From Mesorhizobium sp. (GTDB lineage: Bacteria; Pseudomonadota; Alphaproteobacteria; Rhizobiales; Rhizobiaceae): a stretch of DNA of 8,883 bases. Within the stretch, counting starts at the first letter, position 1; each line of letters starts with the position of its first letter. Location: contig JAEKLU010000142.1 in NCBI GenBank assembly GCA_019509685.1, positions 1 through 8,883 on the forward strand. Reading direction: 5' to 3'. The position numbers and the translations under genes were made by a program. Positions 1 through 7,998 of the stretch are shown here, in pieces. A model generated the notes under the pieces. It did no database searches. It was not told the origin of the DNA and worked only from the letters and a program-made list of their open reading frames with translations.

Positions 1-248
1 GAGCGTTGAATCGAGCCACGCGTCGACGGCGAGCAGCGCCGAAGCGATCCGGCCTCTTCTCTTGCGTGGTTTCGAAGGACTTGCCATTGCGGAATTCCAC
101 CCTGGACGTCCCCGGCTGCCTCCTCGGGCGTTTCAGGACCGTCTTGAGAGCGACTATTCATCCATTTTGAGCCCGCTCACAAGGGCGGCGAAGCCACACG
201 ACAAGAGTTGTTGATCGGGATTGCCACGGCCGTGAACGGCCAATGATG
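1..248. other. left flank, no recognised gene
   Basis: I see no gene here that I can support. One forward frame is open from base 2 to the TGA at 212-214 (about 70 codons), so the tail of a gene starting outside the window is possible, but the translation is arginine/proline/serine-rich and resembles no family I recognise. Other frames give low-complexity, shadow-like products. A short 5-bp hairpin (228-241) sits just beyond the tetR-type stop codon; it has no T-run on the relevant strand. Confidence 0.4.
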
Positions 249-878
249 TCACCTGGCGGCGATGAAGCGCATGAAATGCGCCACATCCGCCTCGCTCGGC
301 TCGAGGCCGGTGAAGGACCGCAGATAGGCGGCGAGATGGCTGACGCGCGCCTCGACCGGTTCCTTGAGGTCGAGCACATAGTAGCCGATCTGCATGTAAT
401 AGAGCACGCGGGCCCGGATGAAGGCGTCCTCGCCGTCATAACCGTGGCGGCGGTACATATCGCGGATGGCCAGCAGCCGCTCGTCATCGGCCCGGTCGAT
501 CATGCGCCGCACGTCGTCCGAGCGCCGCGCCCATTCGCGCACGGCAAAATCGAGCCGCGGATCGAACAGGCGCTCGTCTGCCCAGCATTCGAAGACGTTC
601 ATGACGCCCATGATGATGGTTTCAGCCGGGCGCATCGCACGTTCGACGATCGCGTTGGTGTTGGTGTCGTGCCAGTGGTTGAGCAACTGTTCCAACAGGT
701 CCTGCCGGCTGTTGAAATACCAGTAGAAGCTCGAGCGCGACACGCCGAGCTTCTGGCCGAGCGACAGGATGCGCACGCTTTCGATGCCCTCGGCAATCAG
801 CGTCTTCAACGCGATGTCGATCCAGTCCGCGCGGGTCACCTTGATGTTGCCGGGCGCTTCGGCCTGTGAGGCGGTCAT
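249..878 (-). CDS. TetR/AcrR-family transcriptional regulator
   Basis: A 209-residue protein of normal TetR length. The N-terminal DNA-binding domain spans about residues 14-66; its helix-turn-helix contains LGQKLGVSRSSFYWYF (about 40-55), the classic TetR recognition-helix region with the F-Y-x-Y-F signature, followed by SRQDLLEQLL. The remainder is a helical ligand/dimerisation domain with no signature that identifies a ligand. I chose the ATG at 878 because the longer open frame to 1001 would run through the operator-like palindrome and add 41 residues unlike TetR N-termini; no strong Shine-Dalgarno is visible for either. It is divergent from the flavoprotein gene, with 113 bp between the starts. 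The usual arrangement predicts that it represses itself and the divergent methylamine-type operon, and that a methylated amine or breakdown product is the inducer; that is inference. Confidence 0.9.
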   Translation of the reverse strand: MTASQAEAPGNIKVTRADWIDIALKTLIAEGIESVRILSLGQKLGVSRSSFYWYFNSRQDLLEQLLNHWHDTNTNAIVERAMRPAETIIMGVMNVFECWADERLFDPRLDFAVREWARRSDDVRRMIDRADDERLLAIRDMYRRHGYDGEDAFIRARVLYYMQIGYYVLDLKEPVEARVSHLAAYLRSFTGLEPSEADVAHFMRFIAAR

Positions 879-921
879 GACGCCACAAGTGGCATGGCGC
901 GAAGCGGCGTGCAAGCGCTCC

Positions 922-949
922 GTACACAAGTGTCTAGACACATATGTAC
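922..949. promoter_or_regulatory. probable TetR operator (28-bp inverted repeat)
   Basis: A 28-bp inverted repeat centred at 935/936, in which 24 of 28 positions are symmetric. The inner 12 bases GTGTCTAGACAC (930-941) are a perfect palindrome and the outer GTAC ends also match. It lies between the divergent regulator and flavoprotein starts, the usual place and size for a TetR dimer or double-dimer site. The half-motif CACAAGTG in its left arm (925-932) recurs at 884-891, within GCCACAAGTGGC next to the regulator's start codon, a possible second contact. Confidence 0.65.
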
Positions 950-963
950 AGGAACTGTATGGT
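935..963 (+). promoter_or_regulatory. candidate promoter of the flavoprotein-methyltransferase pair
   Basis: TAGACA (935-940) and TATGGT (958-963) are separated by 17 bases and match the sigma-70 -35 and -10 consensus at five and four of six positions. The -35 would lie inside the right half of the palindrome, so bound regulator would occlude it. No transcript start is known; this is a motif match only. Confidence 0.35.
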
Positions 964-976
964 GCGAGCCTCCAAC

Positions 977-988
977 GAGAGGGAGAGG
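977..988 (+). promoter_or_regulatory. ribosome binding site that sets a GTG start
   Basis: The purine-rich GAGAGGGAGAGG ends three bases before the GTG at 992. Upstream in-frame ATGs at 944 and 959 have no such site, and one of them overlaps the operator, so the GTG is the better start. Confidence 0.6.
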
Positions 989-991
989 CTC

Positions 992-3403
992 GTGAAGTCA
1001 CATTATCGCGCGGTCGTTATCGGGGGTGGCGTGGTCGGCGCCTCGGTGCTCTATCACCTGACGCGGTTCGGCTGGAGCGACGTCGCGCTCATCGAGCGCG
1101 CCGAACTGACGGCGGGCTCGACGTGGCATGCGGCCGCCGGCTTTCATGCGCTCAACGCCGATCCCAACGTCGCAGCACTTCAGGACTACACGATAAAACT
1201 CTACCGCGAGATCGAGGCCGAGTCCGGGCAGAATGCCGGCCTGCACATGACCGGCGGCGTCAACATGGCGAGCGACCCGCAACGCTGGGAATGGCTGAAA
1301 TCGGCCTGGGCGGTGTTCCAGTCGGTCGGCATCGAGACCGCGCGGCTGGTGACGCCGGAAGAAATCAAGGAAATCTGCCCGATCGTCAATGTCAGCGGGG
1401 TGCTCGGCGGCCTCTACGATTCCAACGAGGGCCATCTCGACCCCTATGGCACCACGCATGCCTATGCCGGCGCCGCCAGGAAACGCGGCGCCGATGTCAT
1501 CTTGCGCAACCGCGTCGTCGAGCTGAAAGCGCGTGCCGATGGCGGTTGGGATGTCGTCACCGAAAAGGGCACGATCGTCGCCGAGCACGTCGTCAATGCC
1601 GGCGGCCTGTGGGCCAAGCAGGTCGGACTGATGGCCGGCGTCGACCTGCCGGTAACGCCAATGGAGCACCATTATTTCGTCACCGAGGACATCCCGGAGG
1701 TAGCCGCGCTCGACAAGGAGCTTGGCCTCGCCGTCGATCTCGACGGTTTCTCCTACCTGCGGCAGGAACGAAAGGGCGTGCTGCTCGGCGTCTACGAGCA
1801 GAACCCGAAACACTGGAACATGGACGGCGCGCCCTGGGATTACGGCATCGAATTGATCCCCGAGGATATCGATCGCATCAGCCCGGAGCTGTCGAAGGCC
1901 TATGAGCGCTTTCCGTGCCTGACGAATGCCGGCATCCGCAAATGGGTCAACGGCGCCTTCACCTTCACGCCGGACGGCAATCCGCTGGTTGGACCGGTGC
2001 GCGGCCTGAAGAATTATTGGGTCGCCTGCGGCGTCATGGCCGGCTTCAGCCAGGGCGGCGGCGTCGGCAAGTCGCTGGCCGAATGGATGATCTATGGCGA
2101 GCCGCAGGCCGACATCTTCGGCATGGACATCGCCCGCTACGGCGCCTTCGCCGCCAACCGGGAATATCTCGGACAAACCACGCGCCAATTCTACGCCCGC
2201 CGCTTCGTCATGACCTTCCCCAACGAGCGGCTGCCGGCAGGCCGGCCGCTGAAGCGGCCCGGCGCCTATGACGGCATGACCGCCGCCGGCGCCGAGTGGA
2301 CCGCTTCCTGGGGGCTGGAGATCCCGGTCTATTTCGCGCCGATGGGGTTCCGCGAGGAGACGACGCTGAAGCGCTCCAACGCCTTCGACATCGTCGGCGA
2401 CGAAGTCCGGCAGGTCCGCCGCGCCGCCGGGCTGGTCGATACCACCGCCTTCTCCCGCTATGCCGTGTTCGGCCCCGGCGCCGAGGCCTGGCTCGACCGG
2501 CTGCTCGCCTGCGGCTTGCCGAAGCCTGGACGCGCGAAGCTGGCGCCGATGCTCGGGGTCGACGGGCGCCTGAAGGGCGATCTCACCCTTATCAACTGGG
2601 GCGGCGGCGAATACTGGATCATGGGTTCATACTACCTGCGCGAATTCCATATGCGCTGGTTCGAAACCCATATGGCCGACGGCGTGACGGTCACCGATAT
2701 CTCCGATGCGATGTCCGGCTTCCTCGTCACCGGCCCCAAAGCCAGGACGATTATCGAACGCACCACGCACCGGGACGTCTCGGCCAAAGCCTTGCCGTTC
2801 ATGGCCTGCGGCGAATTCGATATCGGCATGGTGCGGGCCCGCGTCGCGCGGCTCTCCATAGCCGGCGAGCTTGGCTTCGAAATCAACTGTCCCGCCACCA
2901 TGCATTCGACCTTGCGCGAAACCCTGCTCGCGGCCGGCGAGGATCTTGGCCTGGCCGAGATCGGTTATTACGCGCTGAACGCGCTGCGGCTGGAAAAGAG
3001 TTTCGGCATCTGGTCGCGCGAGTTCGCCCAGGGCTACACGCCCGGCCAGACCGGGCTCGACCGCTTCATCGCCTTCGACAAGGGCGACTTCATCGGCCGT
3101 GAGGCGGCGCTGAAAGAGCGCGAGGCGGGTGCCCGGCGGCGGATCGTGACGCTGGAGATCGATGCTGTCGATGCCGACGCCAGTGGCTTCGAGCCGGTCT
3201 GGCATCAGGGTCGGCGCATCGGCTTCGTCACCTCGGGCGGCTATGGCTATACGATCGGCCCGAGTGTCGCCCTGGCGTTGGTCGACGACGAATTCACCGG
3301 GGAGGGTACAGAGCTTTCCGTCCACATTGTCGGGGTCGAACGGTCGGCGCGCGTTATTCCGGCCTCGCCCTATGACGCGCAAGGCAAGGCGATGCGGCAA
3401 TGA
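992..3403 (+). CDS. dimethylglycine/sarcosine dehydrogenase-like FAD oxidoreductase with GcvT domain
   Basis: An 803-residue protein, the usual size of the dimethylglycine/sarcosine dehydrogenase family. Order of domains: N-terminal DAO-type FAD domain (about 5-370) with the dinucleotide motif VVIGGGVVG (residues 8-16) and Glu35 at the end of strand 2; a short linker domain (about 370-425); then an aminomethyltransferase (GcvT) fold and its C-terminal barrel (about 430-795), which bind tetrahydrofolate in characterised relatives. The motif AGSTWHAAAG holds His46, at the position where the mammalian dehydrogenases attach FAD covalently. Family chemistry is oxidation of an N-methyl group to an iminium, with transfer of the C1 unit to folate as 5,10-methylene-THF. 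The start is a GTG after a good ribosome binding site. The TGA stop is followed one codon later by a second in-frame TGA; both come partly or wholly from a palindromic repeat that starts inside the first stop. The exact substrate (dimethylglycine, sarcosine or another N-methyl compound) cannot be read from sequence; rhizobia carry many paralogues. Confidence 0.9.
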   Translation: MKSHYRAVVIGGGVVGASVLYHLTRFGWSDVALIERAELTAGSTWHAAAGFHALNADPNVAALQDYTIKLYREIEAESGQNAGLHMTGGVNMASDPQRWEWLKSAWAVFQSVGIETARLVTPEEIKEICPIVNVSGVLGGLYDSNEGHLDPYGTTHAYAGAARKRGADVILRNRVVELKARADGGWDVVTEKGTIVAEHVVNAGGLWAKQVGLMAGVDLPVTPMEHHYFVTEDIPEVAALDKELGLAVDLDGFSYLRQERKGVLLGVYEQNPKHWNMDGAPWDYGIELIPEDIDRISPELSKAYERFPCLTNAGIRKWVNGAFTFTPDGNPLVGPVRGLKNYWVACGVMAGFSQGGGVGKSLAEWMIYGEPQADIFGMDIARYGAFAANREYLGQTTRQFYARRFVMTFPNERLPAGRPLKRPGAYDGMTAAGAEWTASWGLEIPVYFAPMGFREETTLKRSNAFDIVGDEVRQVRRAAGLVDTTAFSRYAVFGPGAEAWLDRLLACGLPKPGRAKLAPMLGVDGRLKGDLTLINWGGGEYWIMGSYYLREFHMRWFETHMADGVTVTDISDAMSGFLVTGPKARTIIERTTHRDVSAKALPFMACGEFDIGMVRARVARLSIAGELGFEINCPATMHSTLRETLLAAGEDLGLAEIGYYALNALRLEKSFGIWSREFAQGYTPGQTGLDRFIAFDKGDFIGREAALKEREAGARRRIVTLEIDAVDADASGFEPVWHQGRRIGFVTSGGYGYTIGPSVALALVDDEFTGEGTELSVHIVGVERSARVIPASPYDAQGKAMRQ

Positions 3404-3450
3404 GCATGATCCCGAAAAGTGGAAACCGGTTTTCGGAAAAGATCATGCTC
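3402..3450. repeat. 49-bp palindromic intergenic repeat, copy 1
   Basis: The ends GAGCATGATC (3402-3411) and GATCATGCTC (3441-3450) are perfect 10-bp inverted repeats. Inside, CCGAAAA (3412-3418) pairs with TTTTCGG (3430-3436), leaving a short loop region. The first base is the G of the upstream TGA stop. It matches 46 of 49 positions of the second copy at 8805-8853, with changes at element positions 16, 19 and 22. Similar elements are common between genes of rhizobia (recalled, not searched). Likely effects are mRNA 3'-end protection or transcription attenuation between the two enzyme genes. Confidence 0.9.
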
Positions 3451-3467
3451 AAACAAGAGGATAAGAT

Positions 3468-3506
3468 GGAACGGGATGACGTTTCGAAGAAAAGTCATCC
3501 CGTTCC
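3468..3506. repeat. second intergenic palindrome, abuts methyltransferase RBS
   Basis: A perfect 13-bp inverted repeat, GGAACGGGATGAC (3468-3480) against GTCATCCCGTTCC (3494-3506). After one mismatch three further T-A pairs close a CGAAG loop. The stem ends one base before the AGGAGG Shine-Dalgarno (3508-3513). The 17 bases between the two palindromes resemble the sequence right of the other 49-bp copy at 8854 onward, so the two palindromes may form one composite mosaic element. It could act as a translation-modulating or processing hairpin. Confidence 0.75.
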
Positions 3507-3520
3507 CAGGAGGAACGACC

Positions 3521-5074
3521 ATGGTTGACGAGGCCGCACGCGATGTGAGGCGCGAACGCCGGCGGGGACGCACCGGCGAGGCAGGCTCGGAGTCGAGCCG
3601 CCATCCAAACTACCGCGCGCTGAAAAACCCGTTCCTGCCGCAGCCGATCTTTTCACAAGATCAGGTCGCCGCCATTCACGAAACGGCGCTACGCGTGCTG
3701 GAGGAACTCGGCATCAAGGTGCTCCTGCCCGAGGCGCGTGCGATCTACGCGAGGGCCGGCGCGCTGGTCGACGAGGACAGCCAGATGGTGAAGATCGGCC
3801 GCGACATCGTCGAGGCCGCCCTTGCCTCGGCGCCGCGCTCCATTCATGCCCGCGCCGGCGCCGGCCTGCGCGACCTGACGCTCGAACTCGGCTCCATGAC
3901 GTTCCTTGCTGGGGCCGGCGCGCCCAACGTCACCGATGTCGAACGCGGCCGGCGCCCGGGCACCTTCGCCGCCTTCGAGGAACTGACCAAGCTGGTGCAG
4001 CATTTCGACGTGCTGCACATGCTTTGTCCTTCCGTCGAGCCGCAGGATATCGACACCCGCTTCCGCCACTATGCCGCCAACCGGGCGCAACTGACGCTGT
4101 CGGATAAATTTCCCTTCGTCTTCGCGCGCGGCACACCGCAGGTCGACGACAGTTTCGAGATGATCCGGCTGGCGCGCGGCTTGTCTGAGGACGAATTCCG
4201 CGCCGGCGCCTATTGCTACACGGTCATCAACACCAACTCCCCGCGCCAGCTCGATATCCCGATGGCGCAAGGCATCATCGACTTCGCCAAAGCGGGCCAG
4301 GTCTCGATCATCACGCCCTTCTGCCTGGCCGGCGCCATGGCGCCGATCACCGTCGCCGGGGCGCTGACCTTGCAGCATGCCGAGGCGCTGGCTGGATTGG
4401 CCCTGGCCCAGATCGTGCGTCCAGGCGCGCCGGTGGTGTACGGCTCGTTCTCCTCCAATGTCGACATGAAGTCCGGCGCGCCGGCCTTCGGCACGCCCGA
4501 GCACGTCAAGGCGACGCTTGGCGCCGGCCAGCTGGCGCGCTTCACCGGCCTTCCCTGGCGTTCCGGGGGCGGCAGCGCCGCCAACATCTCCGACGTGCAG
4601 GCGGCGCACGAGACGCAGTTCGCGCTGTGGGGTTCGGTGCTTGCCGGCGCCACCGTCTGCATCCACGCCGCCGGCTGGCTGGAAGGCGGCTTGAGCGTCT
4701 CCTACGAAAAGCTGATCACCGATATCGAGGCGCTGCAGACCGTCGCCGAGCTCTGCGCTGTCACTCCAGGGGATGAGGATGCGATAGGCTTCGAAGCCAT
4801 CGCCGAGGTGCAGCCGGGCGGCCATTTCTTCTCGGCCGGCCACACCATGGCGCGATATCGAACCGCCTTCTACGAGCCGCTGGTGGCCGACTGGTCGAAT
4901 TTCGGCAATTGGACGCAAAGTGGTTCGAAGAGCGCAACAGAGCGCGCCACCGGCGTCTGGAAACGCATCCTTGCCGATTTCAAGGCGCCACCATCCGCGG
5001 CCGCCACCGCCGGTGTTCTCGACGAGTTCATCGCCAGGCGCACCGAAGAGGGCGGCGCGGCACCGGTCTCGTGA
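3521..5074 (+). CDS. MttB-family (trimethylamine/glycine-betaine-type) methyltransferase
   Basis: A 517-residue protein, of usual length for the proteobacterial branch of the trimethylamine methyltransferase family. Family-typical stretches include NPFLPQPIFSQDQVAAIHE near residue 36, a central TIM-barrel, LPWRSGGG (about 344), HAAGWLEGGL (about 381) and GHFFSAGHT near the C-terminus. The frame has no UAG, so this is the pyrrolysine-free type; characterised non-pyrrolysine members such as MtgB demethylate glycine betaine and other quaternary amines, passing the methyl group to a corrinoid protein. The ATG has a strong AGGAGG seven bases upstream; the longer open frame (GTG at 3419) merely translates the repeats. 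The N-terminal 30 residues are charged and probably disordered. The gene lies 117 bp after the dehydrogenase on the same strand, suggesting sequential removal of methyl groups from one compound. No corrinoid protein or its reductase is in the window, so its methyl acceptor is unknown. Substrate is inferred only at class level. Confidence 0.88.
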   Translation: MVDEAARDVRRERRRGRTGEAGSESSRHPNYRALKNPFLPQPIFSQDQVAAIHETALRVLEELGIKVLLPEARAIYARAGALVDEDSQMVKIGRDIVEAALASAPRSIHARAGAGLRDLTLELGSMTFLAGAGAPNVTDVERGRRPGTFAAFEELTKLVQHFDVLHMLCPSVEPQDIDTRFRHYAANRAQLTLSDKFPFVFARGTPQVDDSFEMIRLARGLSEDEFRAGAYCYTVINTNSPRQLDIPMAQGIIDFAKAGQVSIITPFCLAGAMAPITVAGALTLQHAEALAGLALAQIVRPGAPVVYGSFSSNVDMKSGAPAFGTPEHVKATLGAGQLARFTGLPWRSGGGSAANISDVQAAHETQFALWGSVLAGATVCIHAAGWLEGGLSVSYEKLITDIEALQTVAELCAVTPGDEDAIGFEAIAEVQPGGHFFSAGHTMARYRTAFYEPLVADWSNFGNWTQSGSKSATERATGVWKRILADFKAPPSAAATAGVLDEFIARRTEEGGAAPVS

Positions 5075-5078
5075 CGAA

Positions 5079-5243
5079 TTACATCGGGCGCTTGTCGCCC
5101 GCCTTTTGCGGATCCTGGCGTATTTTACCAGTATCAGTCAGTTTGTGCTTGTCGGCAGCAATCCTGCGGATGCGGTCGAAGGGGCTTTCTTCGGCCGGCT
5201 TGGTCTGCGGAACGCCATTTGGCTTCGGCCCGAACGTGATCAT
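5079..5243 (-). CDS. small hypothetical protein, 54 residues
   Basis: A 54-codon frame starting ATG at 5243 and ending TAA at 5079-5081. It begins MITFGPKPNG and is hydrophilic and basic, with a PFDRIRRIAADKHKL stretch that could form one amphipathic helix; there is no signal peptide or membrane segment. The case for a real gene is a good AGGGAGA ribosome binding site (5257-5251) seven bases before the ATG, ordinary codon use and its fit into an otherwise empty gap. It converges on the methyltransferase gene with only four bases between stops. It lies downstream of groEL on the same strand, separated by two hairpins, so it may be read through from groESL or have its own promoter. I do not recognise a family. 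Confidence 0.6.
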   Translation of the reverse strand: MITFGPKPNGVPQTKPAEESPFDRIRRIAADKHKLTDTGKIRQDPQKAGDKRPM

Positions 5244-5250
5244 TTGTCGA

Positions 5251-5257
5251 TCTCCCT
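5251..5257 (-). promoter_or_regulatory. ribosome binding site of the 54-residue gene
   Basis: AGGGAGA on the minus strand, seven bases before the ATG at 5243. It is the main support for calling this short frame a gene. Confidence 0.55.
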
Positions 5258-5303
5258 GTCGTTGCTGACTGGTCTTTCTGACTGACGGAAATCCTTGGGG
5301 CGC

Positions 5304-5319
5304 GCCGGGAACCCCCGGC
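5304..5319 (-). terminator. GC-rich hairpin downstream of groEL
   Basis: GCCGGG and CCCGGC form a perfect 6-bp stem with a 4-base loop. It is the second of two hairpins after groEL. No T-run follows on the minus strand, so it could be an attenuator or mRNA 3'-end stabiliser rather than an intrinsic terminator. Confidence 0.3.
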
Positions 5320-5335
5320 AGCGATTGTTCCGGTT

Positions 5336-5364
5336 ATGCCCGTCCGGCTTTCTCGGGCGGGCAT
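5336..5364 (-). terminator. hairpin just after groEL stop, probable terminator
   Basis: ATGCCCGTCCG (5336-5346) pairs with CGGGCGGGCAT (5354-5364): an 11-bp stem with one G-T wobble and a 7-base loop, starting 13 bases after the groEL stop. It lacks a clear T-run, so termination may be inefficient or the structure may serve mainly to protect the groEL message. Confidence 0.5.
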
Positions 5365-5377
5365 CTCAGCCGGTGGT

Positions 5378-7120
<1,743 letters not shown>

Positions 7121-7122
<2 letters not shown>

Positions 7123-7486
7123 AGGCAGCCTTCTTGGCGGCCACGGTCTTGGCGGCGACAGTCTTGGTGGCGACAGTCTTCCCGATGGCTGCCTCGCCTT
7201 TGTCGATGACACCCATGATGTCGGCTTCCTTCATGATCAGCAGGTCCTCGCCATCGATCTTGACCTCTGTGCCCGACCATTTGCCGAACAGGATCAAGTC
7301 GCCAGCCCTGACGTCGAGCGGCACGAGCGCGCCGTTTTCGTCGCGTGCGCCAGGCCCAACGGCGATGACTTCGCCTTGCTGCGGCTTTTCCTTGGCATTG
7401 TCGGGAATGATGATGCCGCCCTTGGATTTGATTTCGCCTTCCGCGCGCCGGATGACGACGCGGTCGTGGAGTGGCCGGAATTTCAT
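7121..7486 (-). CDS. groES: co-chaperonin GroES (Hsp10) with Lys/Ala tail
   Basis: A 121-residue protein; GroES is normally 95-105. It forms the heptameric lid of GroEL. The core matches throughout: [14 protein letters not shown] at the N-terminus, mobile loop about 16-33 with GGIIIP (23-28) as the GroEL-binding tip, PGARDENG roof-loop region (45-52), and [14 protein letters not shown] (81-94) as the final strand. Residues 95-121 are an extra tail, DKGEAAIG followed by [15 protein letters not shown] and KKAA, encoded by three 15-bp tandem repeats. The tail would emerge from the oligomer and is probably flexible and positively charged. The start is fixed by homology; only a weak ribosome binding site (AGAAAGAAG) is visible. 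First gene of the groESL operon, 55 bases from the CIRCE element. Confidence 0.97.
7136..7180 (-). repeat. three 15-bp tandem repeats in groES 3' end
   Basis: Units at 7136-7150, 7151-7165 and 7166-7180 are in frame and each encode Lys-Thr-Val-Ala-(Ala/Thr). Neighbouring units differ at one or two bases. Because the unit length is a multiple of three, slippage would change tail length without breaking the frame. Confidence 0.9.
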
Positions 7487-7540
7487 GGGAGCTTCTTTCT
7501 GGGGCCGTCATAGCCGGCCGCTGCCGCTCTTATAGACCCG

Positions 7541-7567
7541 TTGGCACTCGATAGATAGGAGTGCCAA
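7541..7567 (-). promoter_or_regulatory. CIRCE operator (HrcA-binding site) of groESL
   Basis: TTGGCACTC (7541-7549), nine bases, GAGTGCCAA (7559-7567): a perfect 9-9-9 inverted repeat with one substitution per arm, symmetric, from the usual TTAGCACTC-N9-GAGTGCTAA. It lies 54 bp upstream of the groES start. HrcA represses at this element and is itself kept active by GroEL. I could not assign the -35/-10 boxes confidently; AATAAT (7575-7570, minus strand) is one -10 candidate. hrcA itself is outside the window. Confidence 0.93.
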
Positions 7568-7657
7568 AAATTATTCGTGCTTAAAATTAAATATTGAAAA
7601 GTATTATGCCGCTATCCGGTTTCGAAATGTCGGGAAGCGCCTAAATATTTCAAAAAA

Positions 7658-7686
7658 TTGAATTTCAAGGCGAAAGTGACTATTTA
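7658..7686 (+). promoter_or_regulatory. candidate promoter of the rightward gene pair
   Basis: TTGAAT (7658-7663) and TATTTA (7681-7686) are 17 bases apart; shifting by one base, CTATTT resembles the alphaproteobacterial -10 CTATAT. The motif lies in the AT-rich stretch (about 7560-7715) that stands out from the GC-rich surroundings. An inverted repeat TTCAA-N4-TTGAA (7649-7662) overlaps the -35 and could be an operator. Weak motif matches, position plausible. Confidence 0.3.
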
Positions 7687-7734
7687 ACACGTAGGTTCGA
7701 TTCCACAATTTCAGGCACGAAGGAGGTCTAAGCG

Positions 7735-7998
7735 ATGGCCGAAGGCAATCAGACTATCATGGAAAAAGCTGAGGCCCGTTTCATGGACAAACAGAAGAAG
7801 ACGGCCGAGCGCAGCAAGGCGACCGCCGATTACGTATCCGAGGCGAAAGCCAGGGAGATCAAGACGGCAAGGCTCAGGGAGCTGCGACTGGCCAAGGAAG
7901 AGGCCGACCGGGTGGCGGAAGCCTTGAACCCGACACCGAAGAAGAAGCGGGCGGCAGTCAAGAAAGCCGTCGCGGTACCGAAGGGAGCGAAGTCATGA
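7735..7998 (+). CDS. Lys/Ala-rich hypothetical protein, 87 residues
   Basis: I do not recognise a family. The gene is convincing: AAGGAGG (7720-7726), close to a full anti-16S match, lies eight bases before the ATG, and the stop overlaps the next start. The product is very hydrophilic and basic. Residues about 8-64 are rich in Lys, Glu, Arg and Ala with almost no helix breakers, suggesting one long charged helix or coiled coil. The C-terminal 20 residues contain KKKRAAVKKAV, similar in composition to nucleic-acid-binding tails of histone H1-like proteins. No signal peptide or membrane segment. Because it is divergent from a heat-shock operon, a stress-related or nucleoid-binding role is possible but only inferred from context and composition. 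Confidence 0.8.
   Translation: MAEGNQTIMEKAEARFMDKQKKTAERSKATADYVSEAKAREIKTARLRELRLAKEEADRVAEALNPTPKKKRAAVKKAVAVPKGAKS

Noticed and set aside
228..241. GGCCG-TGAA-CGGCC hairpin just after the TetR gene as terminator
   Set aside because: Only a 5-bp stem and no T-run on the minus strand; too weak to call.
998..2188. 396-codon leftward frame opposite the flavoprotein gene
   Set aside because: Antisense shadow of a well-supported FAD/GcvT gene, with no ribosome binding site and shadow-like composition.
3404..3520. N-terminal extension of the methyltransferase or read-through fusion with the dehydrogenase (same frame)
   Set aside because: Two in-frame TGA codons (3401-3403 and 3407-3409) separate the genes, the extra codons only translate the palindromes, and the ATG at 3521 has a strong Shine-Dalgarno.
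3689..4918. 409-codon leftward frame opposite the methyltransferase gene
   Set aside because: Antisense shadow of the MttB-family gene.
4909..5285. Rightward frames across the gap after the methyltransferase
   Set aside because: They overlap the end of the methyltransferase and lie antisense to the 54-codon gene; no ribosome binding site.
7691..7707. GGTTCGATTCC resembling a tRNA T-arm
   Set aside because: The flanking bases do not form a T-stem (only two pairs) and there is no acceptor or anticodon arm upstream; probably chance.
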